From positions 806,001 through 870,000 of the forward strand of contig JAQSEB010000045.1 of NCBI GenBank assembly GCA_030063045.1: 64,000 nt of DNA, in the 5' to 3' direction. The notes beneath the pieces are model-generated. The model made no database searches. It saw only the letters and a program-made list of their open reading frames with translations, and was not told the origin of the DNA. Source of the stretch: Pratylenchus scribneri (lineage: Eukaryota; Nematoda; Chromadorea; Rhabditida; Pratylenchidae). Below are positions 46,697 through 57,938 of the stretch, one piece after another. A program made the position numbers and the translations under genes. The stretch's first letter is position 1, and the number at the start of each line of letters is the position of its first letter.

Positions 46697-49600
46697 ATGT
46701 CTTCTTCCGAAAGCACTGTTGACGAGGCGAATTGTGCAGCGGCCAATGCCTCCGTTCATGATTTTGGCTATAATGTTGTGCGTATGGCCCAATTAATACT
46801 TGGCACAATAACAATAATTTTATTGATGAAAATTTTATGGATTTGCAAAAAATGGCCTCTCAAATTGCACGGAAATTTAATTGTGAGTGAAAAAAAATTA
46901 AATATTAATTTTTCAATTAATTAAAATTTGCATAAATTTTATATTTCATAATTAAAAATTTCATACAATTAAAAATATTACAAGCATTGTTTGTCATTTT
47001 TTATTTTAATGATTTATCCGTAGAGTAGATACTTTTTTAAGAAATGAAAAATTTTTGCTAAGTTTATAATAATTAATTTAAAATTTTATTAAATATTTTA
47101 TAAAATATTTTTTAATTTAAATAAAATATGTTTAAGCATATAGATTTCAATTTTAAAAACAAAATGTGCTTGTAGAATTTGTAAAAATTTAACTGCATTT
47201 ATTTTATGGGTTACAATTTTTCAGTGAATTAAATTTAAAAAATATAAAATAATAAAAAAAAATTTGAAAAACTTTTTATTCCTAATAAATTAATAAAATT
47301 AATTAAATAGTAAATTTAATCCTTGCATCTTTAAAAACAGATTTTGCTCACCAATGTGTTGATTTTATATGCCATTTTCGTTGGCTCATTCATGGCAGTC
47401 GTGTTCCGAAATTTTGTAAATAATTTTGGCCAAAATTTAAAAAATAAAGCAGAGTAAAAAATTAAATTAAAAATTCGATTCAATTAATTTTAACAAAAAT
47501 ATTTTTTTATTCATTTCCTTATAAAAATTAATGATTTCAAGAAAATTAAAATTAAACCCGTAAAATAAATTATCAAATTTTTTATATATTTTAGAACAAA
47601 AATCGAATAATCATTAAATTATGGGTGCGGGTTCTTCATTAAAAAAAAACAATATTAAATTTCAATAAAATTAAATAAATTATTTTCTAAGCTGCTTTTG
47701 GCACTCGAAAATCCCGCCAGCAAGAATAATACAACAGATGCATTTTGTCCATGGCTAAATCCAGTTTGGATGGTCTATTTGCTTCGAATTCCTTTCTACG
47801 TTTATATTGCCGCATCCCCAATGTTCCATTTTGCCATTATGGCCGAAAGAGTCTGGGCTACAATTTTCATTCGGAGCTATGAACGACAAGGCCACAAATA
47901 TGGGCTGGCTAGTGCCGGAATTGTGGTGAGGAAAAATTGAACATTTTTTTATTAAAATATTTTAAAAAATCAATTATTTAAAATTATAATACAAAATGCA
48001 ACCCATAAAATTGTCGGGATTTTATCATATATTTAAACAAAAATTAATTAATAATTAAAAAACAACAATTCATCTTCATCATCGAAAATAATTATTTAAT
48101 AAAAAATGATTTTAAAAAATAAAAAAAATATTTATGGATTTTTTCATAATTGATTTTTGATTCCTTATTCTTATAAAAATTATTAAAAAATGAATTAATA
48201 AATATTGTAACCCATAAACTTTTCTGTGGTTTATCATTTATTTAAAAAATAAATTAATCATGAACATGAATTAAAAAAACAACATCAACAACCGAAAAAT
48301 TTTAGTGATTTAATTAAAAATTAAATTTAAAAAATTAATAAAATATTAATTGATTTTATTTTTTTATTGATTATTGACTGCTTATTGAATTTTTTTAAGA
48401 TATTTTTTTAAGATATTGAAGCTTTTATTTTATTTTAATGAAAATGATTAATAGTAAAAATTTATAAAAATAATTAAAATAGGAAAAATTCTAAAAAGAA
48501 TTACTAAAAATATTAAATAAATCAAAATTTTTTCTATAGTGGTTGATCATCTTTTTATTTGGCATTTATCTTTTATTGAGCACATTGGATGAGCCGGATG
48601 GTACTTTCTCAAGGCCATTGGTATATTTCACTTTGACCAGCCATTCCAATTCACAGGTTAAAAAATAAAATTAAATTGCATTGGACGAAAATTTTTAATC
48701 CTTTTAAAATAAAAATAATTCGATGATAGCCTTATATATTTTATTATCAATAGCAAAACTTTTTATTATTATTATTATTTAGTTTAATTGTTTAATTCAA
48801 ATTCGTATAAATTTTTATAAAATTTAGAATGAAAATGGGAAATTTTTTTTTTATTTTCTTTTTCAGGTCCTAATTAATGTACATTATTTTTTTCTCTTCC
48901 TCGTCCTCTGCATTTCTATTGCCGATTATGTGCTAATTCGAATGAACAGAAAAATTAAAACAAATTTGTAAGTTGATTGATTTAAATTTTTTTTCAAATC
49001 CAATTGTCTTAAAATCATTCCGCCTATTCTGATTTTTAATTCTCCCTGGTTAGAATAATTCCGCCTGTTAAGAATAATTCCGCCTGGTTAGAATAATTCC
49101 GCCTGGTTAGAATTATTCCGCCTGGTTAGAATAATTCCGCCTGGTTAGAATAATTCCGCCTGGTTAGAGTAATTCCGCCTGATTAGAATAATTCCGCCTA
49201 GTTAGAATAATTCCGCCTGGTTAGAATAATTCCGCCTGGTTAGAATAATTCCGCCTAGTTAGAATAATTCCGCCTGGTTAGAATTATTCCGCCTGGTTAG
49301 AATAATTCCGCCTGGTTAAGAATAATTCCGCCTAGCTAGAATAATTCCGCCTGGTTAGAATAATTCCGCCTAGTTAGAATAATTCCGCCTAGTTAGAATA
49401 ATTCCGCCTGGTTAGAATAATTCCGTCTGGTTAGAATAATTCCGCCTGGTTAGAATAATTCCGCCTGGTTAGAATAATTCCGCCTAGTTAGAATAATTCC
49501 GCCTGGTTAGAATAATTCCGCCTGGTTAAGAATAATTCCACCTGGTTATAATAATTCCGCCTGGTTAGAATAATTCCGCCTAGTTAGAATAATTCCGCCT

Positions 49601-50690
49601 GGTTAGAATAATTCCGCCTAGTTAGAATAATTCCGCCTGGTTAGAATAATTCCGCCTGGTTGGAATAATTCCGCCTGGTTATTTAAAGCCAATGTGGTAA
49701 ACATGAATGTTTCTAGATTTTGTCCACTTTATTCTGCTAATTTTCGTATGTAAATGACAACATTTACCATGGATTTGTCATATTTAGTCAATTTTGGCAT
49801 ATTCCCATTCCCATTACTTACTAGAACGGAAAAATATGAATGAAATTTATTAAAATTCTATTTTATCACATCCACATTATTTTAAAAAAAATTTATGAAA
49901 TATTTTGATTACTTGAAAATTCCATTAAATTTTAATATCCATTAAATCCTAATAATTTTTTTTCGATTATAGTTCCAGCCCATCTACCGTGAATTATAGT
50001 CTAAGTCGGAGTTACCAGGCCAACGAGAACATTCTAACAATGCGCACAATTTTCCCGCTGGATTTCTCTTATACATTTGTGTTCACCATTTTCAACATTC
50101 TGTCCAGTTTTATTCGCTCAAAACGAGAAGAATATGGCCAATTGATTTATATGCGCACATATGAGGCCTTCACATTGGTATAGGAAAGAGAATTATTATT
50201 TAGAAACTATAATATTTTATACTAAAATTGAAAGAGATAAAAAAAAGTTTGATCAATAAAAACGGTAAAATAGACCAAAATCGAGTTTTTTTAATTAATA
50301 ATATTTAGGCCAATTAATCATTTTAAACCAAAATGATCTACAGAAAGAGCATCGTTCAATGAAAAGAAAAAGAATGGAAATACCTTTAAAATTTTTGAAA
50401 TTTTTCCTTTTCATTTTTCTAAATCAATACTCAAATTTAATTTTAAATAGTATTTTCACTCATTTTATGCGAAACTTTAAATTATTTTCTCTTCATTTTT
50501 GCAGCTCCTTTTTTGCCATGCCATTTTGACGCTGATCTTTTACATCAAATTTGTGGAAAATCAACAAAAAAGAAGGAGGGCGGAAGAAGCAAAAATGGGA
50601 AATATTAAAATGGTTTCAGATCATCAAAAATCGGCGGATGCTCATTTCAAAGCATTGAAAACACAATGGGAAATTATATTTCAAAATTAA
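46697..50690 (+). CDS. Serpentine receptor class epsilon (Sre)-type GPCR
   Basis: Exons 46697-46882, 47341-47415, 47692-47925, 48540-48656, 48867-48967, 49973-50177 and 50505-50690 join in phase with no stops, giving 367 residues, the usual Sre length. TM1 lies at about 28-50 (LILGTITIILLMKILWIC) and TM2 at 63-85. Exon 3 has the family signature AERVWATIFIRSYERQ (about 138-153), comparable to the Sre ER--AT----YE pattern. Exon 6 has SYQANENIL (about 251-259), comparable to the Sre YQ-KEN motif, followed by TM6. Exon 7 gives TM7 and a basic tail. Donors are GTGAGT, GTAAAT, GTGAGG, GTTAAA, GTAAGT and GTATAG. Sre proteins are chemoreceptors of sensory neurons in Caenorhabditis; ligand unknown here. 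It appears to be the parent type of the many relics between 11 and 43 kb. Confidence 0.92.
49040..49680. repeat. 19-bp tandem array in Sre intron 5
   Basis: About 33 near-identical copies of GGTTAGAATAATTCCGCCT, with occasional G-to-A changes (TAGTTAG) and a few one-base insertions (TTAAG). It lies wholly within the intron between 48967 and 49973. Confidence 0.95.
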
Positions 50691-51667
50691 TTTCTTTTTT
50701 AATTATTTATTTTTGTAACAAATTTACCTTTTTTTAAATAAAAATTAAAAGACAATATTTTGTTCATTTTTCAATTCTTGCCTACGTCCATTAAAACAGG
50801 GAAAATATTAGCATTAAATTATTTTTTTCTATGATAATATTTTGCCACTTTAATTTTAAGGCCACTTATAGCCATGAGAGTATAAGAAGAAGTAGAAATT
50901 GTTTAAAAAATGTTCCTGAAATTAATTAAATTTTGATGGCCTATAAAGAATTATGTAAGAAGTTTAAGACATTTAATGTGCAATTTAAAAAAGGAAAGTA
51001 AGACAATTATTGACAGTGACATTTTTATTCATTTTTTCGTTGCATTTAATGTTTATTCGATCCAATAAATTCGCACAAATTTGAATTTTGATAAATAATT
51101 TTATGGATTTAATAAAAATTAAAATTACTAAAAATAATTGAATGCTCAAATACCTAATTTTAACCAAAAATAATAATACGATTATATAAATTTTAAATTT
51201 GTTTTCATTGATGTTGAATACTATTGTCATGAGATACATTACTTTGTTTGTTGGCTCTCTATTTTTTCATTGCATTTTGGACAGAAATCAAAAATGTAGC
51301 AGAAGGAATTTGATGAGTTAAAAAAATGCAGGGAAAATTGCCTTGGGCAAATTATATTTTATTTTGCCCTAATAAAATAATATGGGATAGGGAATTGGAA
51401 TTGATGAGGGGACCTTTGCTGTCCTTGAAGTATTTCGAAATGGTGACTCTGCTATTGCCAGGGAAATACTAAATCGATATCACTAAAAATAACTTTAAAA
51501 AATTCTTCTATCCCTATCCCTACTCCACACTATAAATTTCCCCCATCATCATCAAAAAATGGAAATATTTCTTTAAATGAGTGAAAGAGTGAATTCTATA
51601 ATTAATTAATGAAAAAATTCCTTTCTAATTTATTTTCATTTGTTTTATTAATAGCAATTAAATTATT
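50691..51667. other. Intergenic between Sre and SET genes
   Basis: No exon supported. The minus-strand frame at 50985-51239 is low-complexity and has no splice support. Confidence 0.5.
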
Positions 51668-51677
51668 CTAATTTCAG
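51668..51677 (+). promoter_or_regulatory. Probable spliced-leader acceptor
   Basis: CTAATTTCAG lies 56 bp before the ATG at 51734. The frame upstream of that ATG is closed by TAA at 51692, so this acceptor cannot join a coding exon in frame and is best read as a trans-splice site. An untranslated first exon is the alternative. Confidence 0.55.
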
Positions 51678-51733
51678 ATAAAATATTTCGTTAACATTTT
51701 CAAAAATCAAAATTCGTTAAAAAATTATTCCAT

Positions 51734-54435
51734 ATGATTAGTCAAAAATTGTTCAATTTGGGGAAAGCCGCTTATGCGATGCGCAATTGGACAAAGGCTG
51801 TGGAATTGTTCGAAGCTTTGGTGGCGGAATCCAACAAATTGGGCGATATGAATGCAACGCGGAATGCGGTTGCCGAATTGGAGAAGGCAAAGGAACGGCT
51901 GGCGGAATCGACAACCGGAATTTATGATCAATGGAAATTGTTTGGATTTACACAAAATTCGACGAAAAGAAGCCAAGAAAAATTCTATGATATGGCAGAT
52001 TACATTGGGCCAGTGAAAATTGCCAACATTCATGGAAAAGGTGAAAAAGGAATTTTAATAATTTAAATGTTAAATCGAATTTTACTCGATATAGCCAAAA
52101 TTTTTCAGCAAACCAATTGATTAAACGTCTTTCTATCGAGCATTTTAATATTAGAATATTAAACAAAATTGATTAGAAAATTATGGCCAATTATATAATA
52201 ATCTCAAATTTTAGAATAACTTATTCTACTTTGGTTCATAATTTTCAAAATTTCAATAAAATCCGAAAATCCACGAATTCTTTCTCTAATTAATCATTCT
52301 ATTCAGCAAAAATATAAAAGAAAACTATAATTTGCTTATTAATTTTGGGTAATACTAATAAATATTCATTGAAATGTACAAATTTCACTGATTTTAATTT
52401 AAATGCTTTTTAAGCAAATAACTTGAATAAAAATAATTGAATTATTCTAAACAATAATAAGCACCATTTAAAAAGTAAAAATCCGATTAAATTTTCAAAT
52501 ATATACTTATTGTTAGAATTAAAAATATTTTCCTATCAAATTTAGGAATGGGGCTTGTGGTCAGTGAAAATGTGGAAAAAGGACGATTGTTGCTTGCTTC
52601 AAAGGCATATGCCATGGTTTACAAGAAGGATCATGCCATTGTTGATGGGGAATTAAGAAATAAATGTGAGATGAAAATTGTTCAAAAATTGCGCAAGAAT
52701 CCACAAATTGCTGCTGCGGATTTATATGCTTTATATGCTGGCCCAGAGGTATTAGTAATTGATAGCGATTTTGGGAAGACACATTTTTAAAGGCTAATTA
52801 GCTAATTAATTAGAATTTTAAAAAAATTATATAATTTTTGGTTCATTAGTAACAAAAAATTTTTTAAAATTAAAATTGTGTAAAAATATTTTTTTGAAAG
52901 GTTGATCGTGAAAAGACAAAAATTCCGCCCAATATAATCGACACTGAACGAATTGAATTGATTGTGAATCAAAATGCATTCGGAAGCCAGGACAAAATTA
53001 TCGGAAATGGATTATTCTATGAAATACCAGGCACAGAGGGAGGCCAAAGCTTGACAGAATATTGCTTTCAGCCGTGCAATGGATTCGGCCTCTGGCTTCT
53101 TCCTTCTTTCATCAACCATGCTTGCTTTTGTAAGTTCTATAAATAAATGTTGTAACCGAATTTTTATTGTGTATTAACAGACAATAGTCCACAATTTACA
53201 AAATGTCAGAAAATTTTGGAATATTTCGATTAATTTCATAAATAATTTAACTAAAATTTAGTATTTTAAGATGGTAAATAATTATTAGAGTAGAATTTTA
53301 GAGAGCAAATATTTATTAATTGCAATATTGATATTAACTTTTATTGATTTCATTAAATTATGATTATGAAAAATGCTCTGAGTGAATTTCCCCGAATAAA
53401 CAAAAATTTTACTAAAAATGCAATTTTTATATAAAATGATAAATCAGAACCAACATTTAAAATTAAATCAAAATTTATTCTTTTAATTTTCCCATAAAAC
53501 CTAGACAATTGTATGCACTACACTTGCGGTGATATGATGTTTATTAACACACTTTGTGACTTGAAATTTGGCGATGAAATCACAATCAGTTATCGTGATC
53601 CATTCCAATCGTTGTCAACACGTGAAAATGAATTCCACTCTTGGTGGAAATTCAAATGCGAATGCAAATTATGCAAATTGGAAAGGGCTGATCCAAATGG
53701 GAAAAAACGCAGTCTTTTGCTTGACCAAATTCAAAATGAAATCAGGTAAATTATGGGTGAATGTAAATTTTCAAAAAGACAATAAAATATGCCAAAATTA
53801 GACAATTATTCAAAATTTTCTCTACCCAATAATGGTATCTCAAAATATTCTAAATCAAATGATGCTATAGATATTGACAAATGTACTACATTTGAGTCCA
53901 CAAAATTTTAGTAGGCAAATTTCATTATTAATGGAACCCTATTTTAGGAATTAAATTTATTATATTCATTTTTTATAAATAATTAATTTTTTTTGTTTAC
54001 AGTGAAATTCCTGCATTAATTTACCATCGTCGATACGAAGAAGTGCTCTCACTTATCCAAGTCCACGTCCGCCAATTGCGTGCCACTTATTCGGGCAAAG
54101 AAGACAAATTACTTCGCTTTCATCTGGTTAATCCCATTTTGCGTCAAGCATTTGTGCTTGAACATGTTGGCAAATTGGCACAAGCAGCTGAACTTATTCG
54201 AGAAATCCTCTACCAAATTGACCCGCAAATATCCATTTTTCGCTATCATCATCTCCCAGTTCTCCATTCGCATTTGGCCAAAATTTGCGCAAAAACACCG
54301 GAATTGGGCGGATTGGAGGCAGCCAAACGAGTTGCTGAAGAGGCATTCGAGTTGATCAGCATCAAAACAGGCGTGAAGGATCGCAAATTGTTTTGCAAAA
54401 TGTTCCCGGAATTTGACAAATTTTTGATGGCATAA
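51734..54435 (+). CDS. TPR-SET domain protein, putative lysine methyltransferase
   Basis: Exons 51734-52040, 52546-52748, 52901-53129, 53505-53745 and 54003-54435 join in phase, giving 470 residues. Residues 1-60 form TPR-like helices (LFNLGKAAYAMRNWTKAVEL). The SET domain starts at about 89-110 (GPVKIANIHGKGMGLVVSE). It contains FINHACF at about 240-246, where the classical motif is NHSC, then GDEITISYRDP at 269-279. A post-SET CXCXXC follows at 298-303, and C-terminal helices at about 330-460 resemble TPR or SMYD C-terminal repeats. No MYND zinc finger is visible between the SET halves, which separates it from SMYD4 and points to the TPR-SET class. Substrate unknown. The start is the first ATG after an in-frame stop. 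Confidence 0.88.
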
Positions 54436-54693
54436 TGAAGAAGAATTGGAAGGGAAATTTTTAAGAATTACTTGATAAAAAAAAATATCCGTATGCTAGC
54501 AATTTTAATAATATTTTCATGCATTGTCAATCATTGGAATTTCCAATTTTATTTCCAATTTTCATTGCATTCAATTTTCTATCCAATAAATTACTTTGCA
54601 ATCCATTGAATTTTTATAACATTTTTACTAAGTTTAAAATTAATAAAAAAATAATATAAAATATTTGAATCCTTTTTTGAGAATTCTTCCACA

Positions 54694-56677
54694 TTATTTC
54701 TCCCTCTCCTCCTTCCAACACATCGTATCGGGCACACATTTTGCTCCGGGTTCATTATGTTCCCGAACCAGTGATTCTGGGCAAACGCATCCAGGACCTA
54801 TAGGACAGTCCGAAAAATTATTCATGGGACCATTGACGGGAGGTGTCAGCACATTAAAGCATGAATATTGGCAATCAACGGCGGGTGCATTGCTGCTGAA
54901 CACCTCCCCAAGGGAAGGGTCACATTTCAATATATTGTTAGCTATAAAATTTAAATAAGTATTTTATGCCAAAAAAAATACCAAAAAAATTATTGAAAAT
55001 ATCGAAAAAAAAAGATTGAAAATACGGAAAAGGTTATAGCAGTTCAAAGGTTTATCCTAGTCCTCAAAACCTTTTACCAAATCGATTGATCTGATCAAAT
55101 CGCGTCGATTGATATATAATTTGTCATTGCTTGATATAGAAATTAAGGATATTAAGCCGTTTGAACCATCTTAAGGTTTTTGATTCAAAACCAATTTAAA
55201 ATTTATTAAACTTTAAGCCAAACCTTTATTTAACATTTATCGATTTAATAAATGGTTTGGCGATCAAAGTTAAACCATTGAACCGTTATAAACCATTATA
55301 AATTATTATAATTTTTTCATAATTTTAAAAATTTCCTTTAAATAATGATACTCTAATAAACATTTAATCGATCAAAATTTGCTACCTCTTTTTGAACGAC
55401 TATCGTCAGCATCAGAAGAGGCCGATTTTTGTTGCTTTGAGAGGACCTTGTCACGAATTGAGTGTAGAAAATTTTCAATGCCCTTGGCATATTGTTTTGC
55501 TCGGAAATTGTCTTTCTTAATTTGGGGATTCCGTATAATTTCACATATTTTCAATACCTGTGCTTTGAACATATCATTCATCTCGGTGCCCAAAACGGGC
55601 ACTTGAGGCATCCGGGCAGCCCAAAATAGTCGATCCTCTACCGAAATCACAATCATTATTGCCTTTTGGCATTCAGTGTCGATGTTCCATTTGCTGAGCA
55701 TTTGATTTGTCATTGCTTTGACTGACTTAATTCAAATGGTTTTTAGTGTTCATTTCCCCCACACAAAATTGTAAACCTCAATATTTCCGCCTCGGACTCT
55801 TCTGGCCAATGCAATTGCCGCTGTAATTCCCTTTCGCTCGCAAAAATTCTGTCCATTTTCCTTCATATAAAATGCCCATAAATATCATATTAGGTTCTGG
55901 TCTACTAATTTTGGGAATCTTGGCTTCTAGAAAATCTAGAGATTTCAGTGGATTCATTCTACTCGGTATGGTCGATTAAACTAAAGAAATTTATTTTTCA
56001 GATGAGTTAAGTTTAGGTAAAAGTTATTAAACCAACAACTATTTCTGTTTAAACAACATTTAAGACATAAAAGTTTTAAATTGGAATTTCATAAATTAAA
56101 TTGACCATACTAAAATAAGCCAATTGAGCCTATTGTCGCATCTATTCGAAGCCAAGAAACCGTGATTCTCTAGCTTGCCAACATCTACCTAATACCAGAA
56201 GGCACAATACTTGTTAATTATCCAAGACCAAGTTTTTTTTAGATTTTTATTCTGTTATTCATATTTCATTCTAAAACTGTAAACAAATATGATTTTAGAT
56301 GATTTTAGTGTTGACTAATTTTGAGTATAACTTAGGATAATTTTTGGGAGGAAAAATTTGGTCTGGATAATTAGCAAGTACCTACCGGGATTGGTTAATT
56401 CCCAGTTAGCTGCAACATAGCCATCTTTTCCCTCAACCTGTCTTGTATTGGCCTCCAATTTGTCCAACTCATCATTCAACTTTTGTCTCTCTGATTCACT
56501 CAAAATCGCATCCGGATCACAAAGTAATGAATGTGAAGGCATATTACAACGTTGCCAATCCTCGCCAGCTGTTGGATTTGGATAATTGGCCGATTCCCAT
56601 TCCTGCGGATGCTGGCCAAAAATTGGCGAATAAAATTGGGAAATGGCAAAGGACAAAAATATCAAATTGGCCAACAT
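54694..56677 (-). CDS. Secreted MOLO1-domain protein with C-terminal TIL domain
   Basis: Exons on the minus strand: 56677-56438 (or to 56417), 55848-55765, 55725-55386 and 54941-54694; phases agree and give about 303 residues. MLANLIFLSFAISQFYS is a signal peptide. Exon 1 then has MPSHSLLCDPDAILSESER, and exon 2 has FCERKGITAAIALARRVRGG. Exon 3 has SVEDRLFWAARMPQVPV. This order is characteristic of the MOLO1 family (named from C. elegans molo-1, a levamisole-receptor modulator). Exon 4 carries eight cysteines ending CVCPESLVREHNEPGAKC and CVPDTMC, typical of trypsin-inhibitor-like (TIL) domains. The exon 3/4 splice (AGAG before GTAGCA, then TATAG) is in phase, but without it exon 3 would simply end at a stop 14 bases later, so the fusion is likely rather than proven. 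The exact exon 1 end is ambiguous. Confidence 0.8.
54985..55345. repeat. Degenerate fold-back repeat in MOLO1-TIL intron
   Basis: Same family as 4998-5380. It has left ends with GATTGAAAATACGGAAAA, the core GCGTCGATTGATATATAAT, and inverted copies of AAACCTTTA/TAAAGGTTT-type sequence. It lies entirely in the intron between exons 3 and 4. Confidence 0.55.
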
Positions 56678-57938
56678 TTTTACGGAATAAATCTATATTC
56701 TTAAATAGGGAAGTAATTTTGTCTTTTCTTATTTCATTTTAATCGATTTTGGGTGATCAATTTTGTTTGTCAATTTTGAATCGAAATAAGTAGAAAGGTA
56801 AACAATACATAGAGGCCACGAGGAGTGAAAATTGTAAAAAATTGATAAGAAAATTCTCAACTTTTTTACTTAATTGAAAAATATTAAATGCAATAATTTT
56901 CTAGGAACATTTATTTCAATTTTTGGTATCGAAAGAATTTAAAATGAATTAATTCAAAGAAGAAAAGATATTTGCATTAATAAAAATTATTTTTTGTCAA
57001 TTTTTACATCGAAAATTATTTAATTTAATTTATTTTTAATATTTCTTTTATAATTTTTTTACTATGATCATGTAGGATGAGGACGAAAATTTTCTTACAT
57101 TAAAAGATTAAATTATTTAGGAACACAGGACAACAACAATTTTAAGAGTTACAAAAAATGTGTAATATTTTTCAGAAAATAATTATAAAGTGATTTATTT
57201 AAAAAATATTACTATTAGAAACGGCTAATATTAAGCAATAATTTTTATTAATATTACAAAATTGATTATTTCCGAATGAAAAGTAAAGAAGAGAAAGGAA
57301 GGGTTACCATGGTGATGATGATGATGATGTATTTTGTCATAATTTTTTGAAAGTGTTTTAAAAATGTTTTAGATAAAATTTGAAAATAAATTATACATTT
57401 ATTGGGAAGGATGCTATTTTATAATAGTTAACTTTTTTCAATAAAATCCTTTTTTAATGGTAATGATTATAAAAAAACTTTTAGAATAATTTTTATTTCT
57501 TCCATTTTATTCATGAATTTATTGCTTTGTGTTGGTGGAATGAATAATAATGTGAAAAAAATGAGATCATTATAGGTTTTTTATTGCTGGAATTAAATAT
57601 TAATCGTTTTTAAAAAAATAAAATCGAAAAATTTTTCTAAAAATAAAAATTTTCTGGTGAGTTTCCAAATTTAATTAGTTATCCGGGAATTTGGGTGATG
57701 ACTGATGAACATCAAGAATGAGCCGAAAAATGGAAAAAAAACAAATTTTTTTATTTAATAAAATAAGATTTTATAATCAGAAAATTTTATTCTAAAAAAT
57801 ATTATCCCAACCCTATTTATTCATTTTAAATAATAATTAATAATAAATATTATAAAACGAAAATGAATCTGTCATCTTCTATAATATAAATTTTTGGCTT
57901 CAAAAAAATAGTAGCATCAAAAAATATGATCAATTTTA
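56678..57938. other. Intergenic between divergent and convergent gene ends
   Basis: No gene seen. It contains the promoter side of the MOLO1-TIL gene and the 3' flank of the first Srsx-like gene. A short (GAT)n microsatellite lies at 57313-57329. Confidence 0.5.

Noticed and set aside
49040..49680. Possible CRISPR-like array of short repeats
   Set aside because: Units are contiguous with no spacers and lie in a eukaryotic intron; it is a simple tandem repeat.
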